Notes: generated from the letters alone by a model not told the origin. A DNA stretch of 64,000 bases from Hoeflea sp038900095 (GCF_038900095.1 NZ_JBBMQQ010000003.1:62001-126000); one strand, 5' to 3'; counted from the first letter of the stretch, positions 1 to 11,295 are shown. A program made the numbers and translations.

Positions 1-325
1 CGTCCGCGGCAAGCGCCATGCGGATCGCGCCCTCGACGTCGGAGCTCTCAACGCTGGCGCCCTTGAGCAGCCGGTCATAGAGATAATCCAGCGCCCGCCG
101 GGCCTGATTGGTGGCAATTTCCTCACCACGCAGGGTGACCGTGTTGCCACGGGCCCGGGCGTCGATTTTCAGTTTTTGCTCGAGAAGCGCCAAGTTCTGG
201 TCAAACTGGCCAAAAAGCTCACTGGCGAGACGGTTGTTTTCAAAGGTGAGCGCGAGGTGGGTCGCGTCCGACGCGCCCGATCCGGGCGTCGCAGCTTCTG
301 TCGGGGACAGGTGCTCAGCTGTCAA
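1..325 (-). CDS. phoH: PhoH-like ATPase, N-terminal part (runs off the left edge)
   Basis: About 108 N-terminal residues are present; the gene continues beyond base 1. The reading frame gives LTFENNRLASELFGQFDQ and then GNTVTLRGEE, the usual KH-like N-terminal region of rhizobial PhoH (predicted cytoplasmic P-loop ATPase, RNA-associated). The P-loop itself lies outside the window. There is no ATG: the frame is open from the miaB stop, with TTG codons at 340 and 325. I chose 325 because a GGAG lies 9 bases upstream. The ATG overlapping the miaB stop is in another frame and closes after 14 codons. It follows miaB by about 30 bases, as in other Rhizobiales (miaB-phoH-ybeY order). Confidence 0.85.
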   Translation of the reverse strand, partial: MTAEHLSPTEAATPGSGASDATHLALTFENNRLASELFGQFDQNLALLEQKLKIDARARGNTVTLRGEEIATNQARRALDYLYDRLLKGASVESSDVEGAIRMALAAD

Positions 326-355
326 ACGATCTGGCTCCAAAAATGCACTGAACGG

Positions 356-1765
<1,410 letters not shown>

Positions 1766-1807
1766 GCGGGGCTTTTAGCGACAAAATCACGGCTTGAAAA
1801 TGGCCAT

Positions 1808-2605
1808 TCAGCCATTGAGTTTGCCGCGAAGCGCGGCATTGAGACCTTCACGCACGCGGGCCTCGACCAGCCGGGCGGTTTTCTTGCGGTCCGTGGCTGC
1901 ATCAAACGGGATGGCATCGCTGAATACCACCTCGACATCAAGCGCGCCGTCGCGGATGACGCGCAGCATATGCGGCCCCAGAGCCACGTCTCCCGGCCAG
2001 CCGGCAACAGGCCGGTGGTAGCGCCCCATCGGCATTCCGTGAATGCCGGTATAGGCAATCGAGACCGGCTGGATATGGACTCTGCCTTCAGGGGCAAACG
2101 GCAACGCGGCACTGGCCGCGCCGAACAGCGAGGAATTGAACGGCATCACCCGGTTGCCGTCGGATGTGGTTCCCTCGGCGAACAGCACGACCACCTCCCC
2201 CGACAGAAGACGGCGGGAGACTTCGGATATCTGATCGCCGGTCTTGCGCCGGACCTCGCGCTCGACAAACACCGAGCGCTGCAGCCGCGCCAGCCAGCCC
2301 AGCACCGGCCAGGTACGGACTTCGGACTTGGCGATGAAGACCACGTCGGCAACCGATCCGAGAACGAGAATATCCTTCCAGGACACATGATTGGCGACCA
2401 GCAGCAATGGCCGTTCTTGCGACAGGCTTCCGTTGACGCACACCTTGAGCCCGATGATCCGGCACATCACCCGGTGCCACCAGCGCGGCAGCCGCTGCAT
2501 GACAGAATGGCCAATTCCAAGCGCAATGAGTTGCACCGGCAGCAGCGCCAGCGTCAGGGCCAGAAAGGCCGCGAAGACGAAGGCAATGCGCAAGGCAGCG
2601 ATCAT
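1808..2605 (-). CDS. plsC: 1-acyl-sn-glycerol-3-phosphate acyltransferase (LPLAT family)
   Basis: The 265-residue inner-membrane acyltransferase is expected to convert lysophosphatidate to phosphatidate in phospholipid synthesis. An N-terminal hydrophobic anchor (residues 5-32) is followed by the catalytic H-x4-D motif NHVSWKD (H73, D78) and the substrate-binding block FAEGTTSDG (around E144), a variant of the common FPEGT. A second role as an ornithine-lipid acyltransferase (OlsA-like) cannot be excluded because the families are close. It lies between mur and miaB on the same strand. Confidence 0.88.
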   Translation of the reverse strand: MIAALRIAFVFAAFLALTLALLPVQLIALGIGHSVMQRLPRWWHRVMCRIIGLKVCVNGSLSQERPLLLVANHVSWKDILVLGSVADVVFIAKSEVRTWPVLGWLARLQRSVFVEREVRRKTGDQISEVSRRLLSGEVVVLFAEGTTSDGNRVMPFNSSLFGAASAALPFAPEGRVHIQPVSIAYTGIHGMPMGRYHRPVAGWPGDVALGPHMLRVIRDGALDVEVVFSDAIPFDAATDRKKTARLVEARVREGLNAALRGKLNG

Positions 2606-2653
2606 TGCAGGACCGGCAGGGCTGAAAGACAGGTAATTTCCGGCATAAAGGCG

Positions 2654-3079
2654 CTATTTCTTGTCGGGCTTGATGGGAATTCCATAGAGTTCCAGCCGGT
2701 GATCGACCAGCCGGAAACCATGTTCACGGGCAATGCGCTCCTGCAGCGCCTCGATCTCCGGGGAATGGAATTCGATCACCTGGCCGGTGCGCAGATCGAT
2801 GAGATGATCGTGATGCTCTTCGGGCACGGTTTCATAGCGCGAGCGGCCATCGCGGAAATCATGCCGCTCGATGATGCCGATATCCTCGAACAGCTTGACC
2901 GTGCGGTAGACGGTGGACATGGAAATCCGCGGATCGACCAGCACGGAACGCCGGTGCAACTCCTCGACATCGGGATGATCGTCGGCGCCATCGAGTACGC
3001 GCGCGATTATGCGGCGTTGCTCGGTCATCCGCATACCGCGCTCTGCGCATCTGTCTTCAAGGGATTTCTGCTCGTCCAT
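2654..3079 (-). CDS. mur: Fur-family metalloregulator, Mur type
   Basis: This 141-residue DNA-binding repressor has the Fur fold: an N-terminal winged helix (TEQRRIIARVL ... STVYRTVKLFED) and a metal-binding dimerisation domain with HHDHLID around residue 88. No C-terminal CxxC zinc pair is present. In Rhizobiales this gene neighbourhood and sequence style correspond to Mur, which responds to manganese rather than iron; that assignment is by family knowledge. It sits between rimI and plsC. The call could be downgraded to generic Fur if regulated genes proved iron-responsive. Confidence 0.85.
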   Translation of the reverse strand: MDEQKSLEDRCAERGMRMTEQRRIIARVLDGADDHPDVEELHRRSVLVDPRISMSTVYRTVKLFEDIGIIERHDFRDGRSRYETVPEEHHDHLIDLRTGQVIEFHSPEIEALQERIAREHGFRLVDHRLELYGIPIKPDKK

Positions 3080-3146
3080 CGCCTGCCCCGCCGGTTGATG
3101 TGGTGAGGTTATGCCGGCGATACCTTAGCCGACGATACCCTGCGGA

Positions 3147-3638
3147 CTAGCGAAGATCGCAGCGCATGACAAGCGCCGTCGTGCCCGGTCCGCCTTCCTG
3201 TGCATAATAGGCGCGCCGCTCTCCGACCTGAACGAAGTTGAGCTTTCGGTACATCTGAACCGCCGCCGTGTTGGTTTCGTCGACTTCGAGAAACATTTCC
3301 CCGGCGCCGCGGCGCTTGGCTTCCTTCATCGCGCTGAGCATCAAGCGCCAACCCAAACCGCTGCGGCGCTGCTTTGGCGAGATGCCGATCGACAGGATCT
3401 CGGCCTCGCCGGCCGCTTCCCGGCTGAGTACGAAACCGGCGGCTGCATCACGGGCGCGGCCTTCCGGACAGGCAAGGAAACCAAAGACGGATTGCTGCGA
3501 GATCAGGCTTTCGAACTCGCCATCGCCCCAGGCGCGGGCAAAGGCCTGGCCATGAATGCGCGAGGCCGTGCGTGCATCCTGCATCTCGATGGACAGAATC
3601 AGGCATTCCGGCTGGCGCGAGAAGAAGTTGAAGGCCAT
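3147..3638 (-). CDS. rimI: Ribosomal-protein-alanine N-acetyltransferase RimI
   Basis: The 163-residue GNAT enzyme transfers acetyl from acetyl-CoA to the N-terminus of ribosomal protein S18 or similar targets. The acetyl-CoA loop reads QRRSGLGWRLM (residues about 90-100) and is followed by the conserved LEVDETN...MYRKLNF block. The start ATG overlaps the tsaB stop by one base (TGATG), indicating translational coupling with tsaB, the standard arrangement in alphaproteobacteria. Downstream is mur. Confidence 0.9.
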   Translation of the reverse strand: MAFNFFSRQPECLILSIEMQDARTASRIHGQAFARAWGDGEFESLISQQSVFGFLACPEGRARDAAAGFVLSREAAGEAEILSIGISPKQRRSGLGWRLMLSAMKEAKRRGAGEMFLEVDETNTAAVQMYRKLNFVQVGERRAYYAQEGGPGTTALVMRCDLR

Positions 3639-4330
3639 CAGCTCACAGCCTGGTGCGGAAGCACAAAACCAGCCTGTGGCTTGGCGTCGGCATCGCGAAG
3701 GTAGCGCGGCTCGGCAGGGTTCGTTTCGGGATCAAGGCTTGCTGCGAGACGCGCCACATCCTCGATTGCAGGGGCCGCGAAATCACCGGCGACACGGGAA
3801 GCAAGAGCCGGACTGATCCGGGCCAGCAGGGCTGCACCGCTGCCGGAGATGGCGCAACCGCGATCCAGCGCCAGCGCTGCAGCGGCCTCGGGCATCATCT
3901 CCGCACCGGGCACGAGAAGGCCGCCTTCGGCATCGACGATCAATGCCCAGACGTGATCGCGCCGGGCATCGAGCACCGCCATGACGGATTGTCCCAGCTG
4001 ACGTGCAGCGGGCAGTGCGATGGCTTCCAGCGATCCGACACCGACGACGGGAACAGCCAATGCAAGCGCCAGCCCGCGGCCAAAGGCGACACCGACGCGG
4101 ATACCGGCAAAGGAGCCCGGGCCGATGGTGACGCCGATGCGCCCGGCCTGGGACAGATCCGCACCGGCATCATCCAGCACGGATTGAAGCACGGCCGGAA
4201 GCTGTTCGGCATGGCCGCGCCCTATGTCCGGACTGGCGGCGGCAAGAATCCGGTTCTCGCTGCCGCTGAAAAGCGCGACAGAACAAAACCTTGCGGAGCA
4301 ATCAATGGCGAGTGTCAGCACCGGGCACAT
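3638..4330 (-). CDS. tsaB: tRNA threonylcarbamoyladenosine biosynthesis protein TsaB
   Basis: TsaB is the inactive ASKHA-fold partner of TsaD in making t6A37 on ANN-decoding tRNAs. The product begins LTLAIDCSARFCSVAL and contains the family block TIGPGSFAGIRVGVAFGRG. The frame is open upstream to an ATG at 4360, but homologues start just before the LAIDCS strand, so I chose the ATG at 4330 (230 residues); a GTG at 4321 is another possibility. It is coupled to rimI by a one-base overlap. Confidence 0.9.
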   Translation of the reverse strand: MCPVLTLAIDCSARFCSVALFSGSENRILAAASPDIGRGHAEQLPAVLQSVLDDAGADLSQAGRIGVTIGPGSFAGIRVGVAFGRGLALALAVPVVGVGSLEAIALPAARQLGQSVMAVLDARRDHVWALIVDAEGGLLVPGAEMMPEAAAALALDRGCAISGSGAALLARISPALASRVAGDFAAPAIEDVARLAASLDPETNPAEPRYLRDADAKPQAGFVLPHQAVS

Positions 4331-4417
4331 CCATGGCAACGGACCGCGCGGACAGCGCACGGTATCCTTTGCCGATGTTAATAGGCACAGCAGCAGGCGC
4401 GGTAAAGGCTGATCGGG

Positions 4418-4981
4418 TTAGACAGCTTCGACTTCGCGCACTTCCGGAACGAAATGCTTGAGCAGATTCTGGATGCCGTGCTTGAGCGTCGCGGTTGACG
4501 ACGGGCATCCGGCGCAGGCGCCCTTCATGTGCAGGAACACCTTGCCGTCGCGGAAGCCGCGGAACGTGATGTCGCCGCCATCTTGAGCCACAGCAGGCCG
4601 GACCCGGGTTTCAAGCAGTTCCTTGATGGTGGCGACAATGGTCTCGTCGCCGGTTTCAAAGAATTCCTCGTCGGACACCGGAGAGCCGTCACCACCGGCC
4701 GCCATGATCGGCGCGCCCGACATGAAATGTTCCATGATGGTGCCGAGCACGGCAGGCTTGAGATGCTGCCAGTCAGGCCCATCCTTGGTGATGGTGATGA
4801 AGTCATAGCCGAAGAACACGCCGGTGACGCCCGGAATGGCGAACAGCTTGCCGGCAAGCGGCGACAGCATGGCTGCTTCTTCCGCATCACGGTAATCGGC
4901 GGTGCCCTGATCCATCACCACCTTGCCGGGAAGGAACTTCAGGGTCGCGGGATTGGGTGTGGATTCGGTCTGGATAAACAT
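4418..4981 (-). CDS. NifU-like Fe-S scaffold protein (Nfu family)
   Basis: The 187-residue protein has an N-terminal Nfu-N domain (MFIQTESTPNPATLKF start) and a C-terminal NifU domain whose CxxC sits in GACAGCPSS. It carries and delivers Fe-S clusters in the cytoplasm. The frame extends eight codons further upstream, but the ATG at 4981 is preceded by AGGGAG at proper spacing and matches the family start. It lies between uspA and tsaB in the leftward run. Confidence 0.92.
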   Translation of the reverse strand: MFIQTESTPNPATLKFLPGKVVMDQGTADYRDAEEAAMLSPLAGKLFAIPGVTGVFFGYDFITITKDGPDWQHLKPAVLGTIMEHFMSGAPIMAAGGDGSPVSDEEFFETGDETIVATIKELLETRVRPAVAQDGGDITFRGFRDGKVFLHMKGACAGCPSSTATLKHGIQNLLKHFVPEVREVEAV

Positions 4982-5076
4982 TATCGGTCTCCCTGCCTGG
5001 TGCATTGACCGGCCAGTTTAGAATTCTTCAAAACAAGATAAGCCTCGAGGGGCTCGCAATCAAGGGCCGATATGGC

Positions 5077-5568
5077 TCAACTCAACGCATCGATTTCGTC
5101 ATCGGACAGCGCGTCGGGTATGACCGTGACCGGAATCGGGAAGGCGGCGCCGCGCCCGGCAATCGAGGCCACCAGCGGCCCGGGACCATCCTTGGCGGAA
5201 CCTGCGGCCAGTACCAGGATCGCGATATCCTGGTCTTCCTCGATGACGGCGTGGATTTCATCGGTGGTCTTGCCCTGCCGGATCACCACTTCGGGATCGA
5301 TTCCGATGATCTGGCGCATCTTCTCGCTGGCCTTGGCAAGCGTTGCCTCGGCCTCTTCCATCGCTTCGGCGCGCATGATTTCCTCGACACCGAGCCAATG
5401 TTGGAAGTCGCTGGGCTCGATCACATAGACCAGAACAAGCCCGCCGCCCGAATTGTAAGCACGCATACCTGCGTAGCGCATGGCGCGTTCGCATTCCGGC
5501 GTGTCGTCGATGACTGCGAGGAATTTGCGGCGGTGGCCGGCCTCGCGTGAACGTCTTCTTGATACCAT
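5077..5568 (-). CDS. Universal stress protein (UspA family)
   Basis: The 163-residue cytoplasmic protein has a single Usp domain: it begins RKFLAVIDDTPECERAMRYA and includes VLVYVIEP, with the late strand DIAILVLAAG. The C-terminal part of the nucleotide loop, normally G-x9-G(S/T), reads GPGPLVASIAGRG, so ATP binding is plausible but not certain. It lies between trpS and the nfu gene, a conserved rhizobial placement. The physiological role is unknown. Confidence 0.85.
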   Translation of the reverse strand: MVSRRRSREAGHRRKFLAVIDDTPECERAMRYAGMRAYNSGGGLVLVYVIEPSDFQHWLGVEEIMRAEAMEEAEATLAKASEKMRQIIGIDPEVVIRQGKTTDEIHAVIEEDQDIAILVLAAGSAKDGPGPLVASIAGRGAAFPIPVTVIPDALSDDEIDALS

Positions 5569-5691
5569 GGGCGGGACAATGCCATCAGAGCGGGCTGTCC
5601 CGCAAGTGCGTTTTTGAGACTCCCGCCGACGCCCGTCTCAGGGTGCCCTCGCACGGACACCAGCCCTGAGACGAAGTCCTGCGGCCGGTTC

Positions 5692-6756
5692 TCAGACGAA
5701 GCCGATGATTTCGCGAACGTCGGCCATGGTCTTTTCGGCAATGACGTTGGCGCGGGCGCTGCCGTCCTTGAGAATGCCGTCAATGTGGCTCGGATCATCC
5801 ATCAGCCGCTTCATTTCGGTGGTGATCGGCGCCAGCACGCTGACAGCAAGTTCGACCAGAGCCGGTTTGAACACCGAGAATTGCTGGCCGGCATATTCCT
5901 CAAGCACGTCCTTGCGGGTGCGGTCGCTGAGCGCCGCATAGATGCCCAAAAGGTTTTGTGCCTCGGGACGGCCTTCGAGCTCTTCAAGTGTCTCCGGCAG
6001 CGGAGCCGGATCGGTCTTGGCCTTGCGGATCTTCTTGGCGATGGTGTCTGCATCGTCGTCGAGGTTGATGCGCGAGAGATCGGACGGGTCGGATTTCGAC
6101 ATTTTCTTCGAGCCGTCGCGCAAGCTCATGACACGCGGTGCCGGGCCATCGATCAGCGGTTCGGTCATCGGGAAGTAGCCGGAAACCTTTTCCTCGCCGA
6201 CCATCATCTCGACGCCGAGACCGGCCGCACGGATGCGGTCGGAGAAATCGATGTTGAATTTCTGGGCGATGTCGCGGGTCAGTTCCAAGTGCTGCTTCTG
6301 ATCCTCGCCGACCGGCACATGGGTCGCGCGATAGAGAAGAATATCGGCGGCCATCAGGCTCGGGTAGGCGAGCAGGCCGAGCGAGGCGTTTTCGCGGTCC
6401 TTGCCGGCCTTGTCCTTGAACTGGGTCATCCGGTTCATCCAGCCGATGCGGGCGACGCAGTTGAAGATCCAGGCAAGTTGCGCATGGCCGGGAACGGCGG
6501 ACTGGTTGAAGACGATGTGCTTGACCGGATCGATGCCCGAAGCAATGAAGGCGGCAGCGATGGAGCGGGTCTGCCCCTTCAGATCCTCGTGGACAAGCTG
6601 GGCGGTGATCGAGTGCATGTCGACCACACAGAAGATGCAATCATGCTGCTCCTGAAGTGCCACGAACTTGCGAATGGCGCCGAGATAATTGCCCAGGTGA
6701 AGATTGCCGGTGGGCTGAACGCCGGAGAAAACCAGTGGCTTGAAGGTCGCAGACAT
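5692..6756 (-). CDS. trpS: Tryptophan--tRNA ligase
   Basis: The 354-residue class I aminoacyl-tRNA synthetase charges tRNA-Trp. The HIGH-equivalent is TGNLHLGNYLGA (residues about 15-26) and the KMSKS signature is intact in GSKKMSKSDPSD. Length is typical of bacterial TrpRS. It follows murJ by about 110 bases on the same strand. No leader peptide or T-box is visible upstream. Confidence 0.97.
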   Translation of the reverse strand: MSATFKPLVFSGVQPTGNLHLGNYLGAIRKFVALQEQHDCIFCVVDMHSITAQLVHEDLKGQTRSIAAAFIASGIDPVKHIVFNQSAVPGHAQLAWIFNCVARIGWMNRMTQFKDKAGKDRENASLGLLAYPSLMAADILLYRATHVPVGEDQKQHLELTRDIAQKFNIDFSDRIRAAGLGVEMMVGEEKVSGYFPMTEPLIDGPAPRVMSLRDGSKKMSKSDPSDLSRINLDDDADTIAKKIRKAKTDPAPLPETLEELEGRPEAQNLLGIYAALSDRTRKDVLEEYAGQQFSVFKPALVELAVSVLAPITTEMKRLMDDPSHIDGILKDGSARANVIAEKTMADVREIIGFV

Positions 6757-6864
6757 TGTGTACTCCCGCCGGGCTTGTGGAGGGCCCGGAATCCTCGTTG
6801 AAATCGGGCCGGGTTATGCGGCTGCAGCGGTGTGAGGTCAAGGGCTATCGGATGCGACCCGGCC

Positions 6865-8430
6865 TCAGGCCTTCTTGCGGCGTTTGAGCAGCCGGGCGAA
6901 TTCACGCCGGTCGAGTGCTCCGGTGACGAAGGCAAAGCCGAAATAGACCAGCGCAGCCACGCCGACCGTGACGATCACCGAAACAAGCCGGACCAGAAGC
7001 GAAGCGTCGAGCAGCAGATGCGGGAAGCTGGCCTCGACCCACCACAGCAGTGCCCCCATCAGCGCCGCGCCGGCAACGACAAGCACGATCCGGCGGATGG
7101 TGATGGCCGCGGGCCGGAACAGGTTGCGCGCCACGAGCTGCTGGCCGAGATACAACGCCGATAGCCAGCCGGCGAGACTGGTGGCGATCGCCAGCCCCAT
7201 CACCCCGAGCCGTGGAAACAGGATGAGGCTGCCTGAGATGTTGATGACGACCGATATGGCCGACGCCCACAGCGGGGTGCGCATGTCTTCACGGGCATAG
7301 AAAACCGGCGTGAATATCTTGGTCAGCACGAAGGCCGGCAAGCCGATGGAAAAAGCCGCCAGCACTGAAGAGGTGACAAGGGTGGTTTCGCGGGTGAACG
7401 CGCCGCGTTCAAACACCAGGGCAATGATCGGCTCGGGCAGCAGGGCCAGACCGAAGGCCGCGGGAACGGTGATCGCCATGCCGAACTCGAGGCTGCGGTT
7501 TTGCAGGTGCTGCGCTTCCTTCATGTCGCCCGCCCTGAGCGCGCGGGACAGCTCGGGCAGCAGGACGACACCGATGGCGATGCCGATGACGCCAAGCGGC
7601 AGCTGGTTGAGCCGGTCGGCGTAGTTGATGATGGCGATGGCGCCGGACTCGGCCGAAGCGATGATCTGGCCGACCAGCAGGTTGATCTGGGTGATGCCGC
7701 CGGTCACGGCTGCCGGCAAGGCCAGCCACAGCAGGCGCTTGACGGCAGGCGTCAGCCTTGGCCTGACCAGCCCGAGCGTGAATCCCTCGCGCCTGAGCGC
7801 CCAGACAAGCAGCCCCAACTGGAGTAGTCCCGACAGGGTGACTGACCAGCCCAGGACCTTGCCGATTTCAGGCGCAGAGAGGTTGACGTAGCCGGCGGCC
7901 AACAGGCCGCTGACCAGAACCACGTTGAGCAACACCGGAGCGAGTGCGGCAAGGAAATAGCGCCTCAGCGAATTGAGGATGCCCGCCAGCATCGCCACCA
8001 GGCTCATGGCGGCGAGATAGGGGAACATGACGCGTGCGAGCAGTACGGTAAGATCGAATTTCTCCGGATCCAACGCGAATTTGGGGGCGATGATGGTGCC
8101 GACCAGGAACGGCATGAAGACCATCGCCAGCGCAGACAGCACGAACAGAGACAGGAGAAGGACCGAGAGGACCTGTTCGGCGAATTTCCGCGCGGCTATC
8201 TGCCCGCCGCCCTCGATCTCCTTGGCAAACAGCGGCACGAAAGCCGCATTGAAGGCGCCTTCGGCAAACAGCCTGCGAAACAGGTTGGGGAAGCGGAAAG
8301 CGGCGTAGAATGCATCGGCCACCGGCCCCGCGCCGAGAAACGCCGCGATCATGGCTTCGCGGACGAAGCCCAGCACGCGGCTTGCCATGGTGGCGCCGCC
8401 GACGCTTGCAAATTTTCCGATCAGGCTCAT
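6865..8430 (-). CDS. murJ: Lipid II flippase MurJ (MviN)
   Basis: This 521-residue polytopic inner-membrane protein of the MOP superfamily flips lipid II for peptidoglycan synthesis. The diagnostic MVF motif is complete in FPNLFRRLFAEGAFNAAF (residues about 48-65), and roughly 14 hydrophobic segments follow. The start lies 24 bases after the glnD stop, so it is probably co-transcribed with glnD, as in many proteobacteria. Confidence 0.96.
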   Translation of the reverse strand: MSLIGKFASVGGATMASRVLGFVREAMIAAFLGAGPVADAFYAAFRFPNLFRRLFAEGAFNAAFVPLFAKEIEGGGQIAARKFAEQVLSVLLLSLFVLSALAMVFMPFLVGTIIAPKFALDPEKFDLTVLLARVMFPYLAAMSLVAMLAGILNSLRRYFLAALAPVLLNVVLVSGLLAAGYVNLSAPEIGKVLGWSVTLSGLLQLGLLVWALRREGFTLGLVRPRLTPAVKRLLWLALPAAVTGGITQINLLVGQIIASAESGAIAIINYADRLNQLPLGVIGIAIGVVLLPELSRALRAGDMKEAQHLQNRSLEFGMAITVPAAFGLALLPEPIIALVFERGAFTRETTLVTSSVLAAFSIGLPAFVLTKIFTPVFYAREDMRTPLWASAISVVINISGSLILFPRLGVMGLAIATSLAGWLSALYLGQQLVARNLFRPAAITIRRIVLVVAGAALMGALLWWVEASFPHLLLDASLLVRLVSVIVTVGVAALVYFGFAFVTGALDRREFARLLKRRKKA

Positions 8431-8454
8431 GCGTCTGGTCTCATCATGCCGGAG

Positions 8455-11295
8455 TTACGCCGGGGTCTTGCCGCGCCGGACCGTGCCGTGCGGCGCGATC
8501 ATTCCGGGAGGCATCTTGTCACGCATCTCGTCCTCTTCCTTGGCGAGGACAGCCTTGAGCCGGGCCACGATGTTGATCTGGCGGTTCTCGTTGGTGATCT
8601 TCATCCCGACCAGGTCGCGAACGTAGAACGTGTCGACAACCTTTTCGCCAAAGGTGGTGATGTGGGCGGACGCGATGTCAAGCGACAGATCCGACAGCAC
8701 CGAAGCGACCTCCGAGAGCAGGCCGGTGCGATCAAGGCATTCGACCTCGATGACGGTGAACTTGTTGGACAGCGCGTTGGAAATCGCCACCTGAGGCTTG
8801 ATGATGAATGGCCGTTTCCGGGTTTTGCCGCGGGCCTTGCGGGCGATCACTTCGGGAATGTAGGCCTTGCCGGCCAGCACATCCTCGATCATGCGGCCGA
8901 CCGAGGCGCCGCGTCTCAATTCATCCTCGTCATCGGGCAATTCGCGGTTGATCAGGATGGTGTCCAGCGCGCGGCCGTCGGAGGTGGTGTAGACCTGGGC
9001 ATCGGCGATGTTGGCGCCGGCGGCGGCACAGGCGCCGGTGACGATCGACAACAGGCGGGGGTGGTCGGGCGACAGCAGCGTGATCTCGGTGATGGCGTGA
9101 AACGCATGGGTGCGCACCATGGTGGCAAGCTGCTTTTTCGCCTTGTCGGCCTCGCGGACGAAATTGGCGTGGCGGACCTGCTCCTCGAGCGGCACGGCCA
9201 AAAGGTAGGGCTCGTAATGGAGCTTGAGATAGGCCTTGCTTTCCTTCTGGCTCCAGTCGGACAGGGCCTCGCCAAGCGCATCGCGGGCGTGCGCCGCACG
9301 CTCCTTGCGCGAGACCTCCGAGAAACCGCCCGAGAGCATCAGCTCGGTCTCGTAGTAGAGCGTGCGCAGCAGTTGCCCTTTCCAGCCGTTCCAGACACCG
9401 GGACCGACGGCCCGGATATCGCAGACCGACAGGATCAGCAGCATTTTCAGCCGCTCCAGCGTGCGGACCTTCTCGGCGAAATCGCTGATGGTCTTGCGGT
9501 CGTTGAGATCGCGGGTCTGCGACACCATCGACATGGTCAGGTGTTCCTCGATCAGCCAGGCGACAAGCTCTGTCTGATTGGCATTCAGGCCGAACCGCGG
9601 GCACAGCTTGCGCGCCACCTTGGCCCCGGCGATGGAATGGTCTTCCGGTCTTCCCTTGGCGATGTCGTGCAGGAAGACGGCGACATAGAGCGCCTCACGC
9701 TCCTCAATCGACGGCATCAGCTTGGAAGCCAGCGGATGCTCGCGTTCGCCCTCGCCCTTGTCGATGCCCGAGAGCACGGAGACGGTACGGATCAGGTGCT
9801 CGTCGACGGTGTAGTGGTGATACATGTTGAACTGCATCATCGCCACGATCTTGCCGAACTCGGGAATGAACCGCCCCAGGACACCGGCCTCGTTCATGCG
9901 CCTGAGAATGATCGACGGCTGCCGCCTCGAGGTCAGGATCGACATGAACAGCCGGTTCGCCTCCTCGTTTTCACGCAGGTCCGAATTGATCAGCCGCAGC
10001 GAGCGGGTGACACGCTTGAGCGCATCGGGGTGGAACTCCAGCCCGCGGATATCGGCCAGGTGGAACATGCGGATGATGTTGACCGGATCGCGCTTGAAGA
10101 CATCGGCGTCGGCAAGGTTGATGCGGCCCTTGTCCTCGATGAAATCCAGCGTGCCGGGGATCTTGCGCGGGCGGCTGGCAAAGCGGCTGATGACGCCGGT
10201 CAGCCCCGGCGCCTGCTTGGCCTGCTGGTCTTCAAGCCCGGCGCAGAAGATGCGGGTCAGATCGCCGACATCCTTGGCCACGAGAAAGTAATGCTTCATG
10301 AAGCGTTCGACCGCCGAGAGGCCGGGGTGATCCTGGTAACCAAGGCCCGCGGCAATGTCGCGCTGGATATCGAAGGACAGGCGTTCCTCTGACTTGCCGG
10401 TGAGATAGTGCATGTGACAGCGCACCGCCCAGAGGAAATCCTCGGCCTTGACGAACAGGTTGAACTCGCGGCGGGAGAGCACGCCAAGCCCGACAAGCTC
10501 CTCGGTGTCGCGGATGTGGTAGAAATACTTGGCGATCCAGAACAGCGTGTTGAGATCGCGCAGGCCGCCCTTGCCTTCCTTGACATTGGGCTCGACCAGA
10601 TAGCGGGTATCGCCGGCCTTGCGGTGGCGCTCGTCGCGTTCGGCGAGTTTTGCCGCGATGAATTCGGGGCCGGTTCCCTCCACCACCTCGTTTTCGAAGC
10701 GGCTGCCGAGATCGTCGAACAGCGCGCGTTCGCCACAAAGGAACCGGGCCTCGAGAATGGCGGTACGGATGGTCATGTCGGAACGCGACAGCCGGATGCA
10801 TTCGTCGACATTGCGGGTGGCGTGGCCGACCTTCAGCCCCATGTCCCAGAGAATGTAGAGGATCCATTCGACGACCTGCTCGGTCCAGGGCGTGTTCTTG
10901 TAGGGCAGCACGAACAGCAGATCGATGTCGGAGCCGGGCGCAAGCGTGCCGCGGCCATAGCCGCCAACGGCGGTGACGGTCATGCGCTCGGATTTCGATG
11001 GATTTTCCACCCTGTAGACATGCACGCTGGCGTAGTCGTAGAGCGCGGACGTGATCACGTCCTGCAGATAGGAGATCCGCCGGGCGCAGGCGGTGCCGCC
11101 GCCATCCTCGAACAGCAGGGTGCGGGCTGTCTCGCGGCCGAGCGCGTTGACGCGCTTGACCTCCGCCAGCACTTCCATCCTGGCCGCGTTGCTGGCGCCG
11201 CCATGTTTGGCGGCGATGGCGTCGAGCGCCTTTCGCAGTTCTGCCGGATCGACAATCTTGCTGAGATCGAGGTCGTCTTCGGCTGTTTTCAACAT
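8455..11295 (-). CDS. glnD: Bifunctional [protein-PII] uridylyltransferase/uridylyl-removing enzyme
   Basis: The 946-residue sensor of glutamine modifies PII proteins and sets nitrogen status. The domains, in order, are nucleotidyltransferase (GGYGRGTLAPGSDIDLL, residues 111-127), a GlnD helical region, the HD phosphohydrolase (H543-D544 in FLHDIAKG), and two ACT domains (about 735-805 and 845-915). An ATG at 11367 is in frame, but the segment it adds looks unrelated. The ATG at 11295 has an AGGA 7 bases upstream and gives the family length. It heads the glnD-murJ-trpS run. Confidence 0.97.
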   Translation of the reverse strand: MLKTAEDDLDLSKIVDPAELRKALDAIAAKHGGASNAARMEVLAEVKRVNALGRETARTLLFEDGGGTACARRISYLQDVITSALYDYASVHVYRVENPSKSERMTVTAVGGYGRGTLAPGSDIDLLFVLPYKNTPWTEQVVEWILYILWDMGLKVGHATRNVDECIRLSRSDMTIRTAILEARFLCGERALFDDLGSRFENEVVEGTGPEFIAAKLAERDERHRKAGDTRYLVEPNVKEGKGGLRDLNTLFWIAKYFYHIRDTEELVGLGVLSRREFNLFVKAEDFLWAVRCHMHYLTGKSEERLSFDIQRDIAAGLGYQDHPGLSAVERFMKHYFLVAKDVGDLTRIFCAGLEDQQAKQAPGLTGVISRFASRPRKIPGTLDFIEDKGRINLADADVFKRDPVNIIRMFHLADIRGLEFHPDALKRVTRSLRLINSDLRENEEANRLFMSILTSRRQPSIILRRMNEAGVLGRFIPEFGKIVAMMQFNMYHHYTVDEHLIRTVSVLSGIDKGEGEREHPLASKLMPSIEEREALYVAVFLHDIAKGRPEDHSIAGAKVARKLCPRFGLNANQTELVAWLIEEHLTMSMVSQTRDLNDRKTISDFAEKVRTLERLKMLLILSVCDIRAVGPGVWNGWKGQLLRTLYYETELMLSGGFSEVSRKERAAHARDALGEALSDWSQKESKAYLKLHYEPYLLAVPLEEQVRHANFVREADKAKKQLATMVRTHAFHAITEITLLSPDHPRLLSIVTGACAAAGANIADAQVYTTSDGRALDTILINRELPDDEDELRRGASVGRMIEDVLAGKAYIPEVIARKARGKTRKRPFIIKPQVAISNALSNKFTVIEVECLDRTGLLSEVASVLSDLSLDIASAHITTFGEKVVDTFYVRDLVGMKITNENRQINIVARLKAVLAKEEDEMRDKMPPGMIAPHGTVRRGKTPA

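Noticed and set aside
8446..10392. 648-residue open frame on the plus strand
   Set aside because: It is antisense to glnD, whose domains are all intact.
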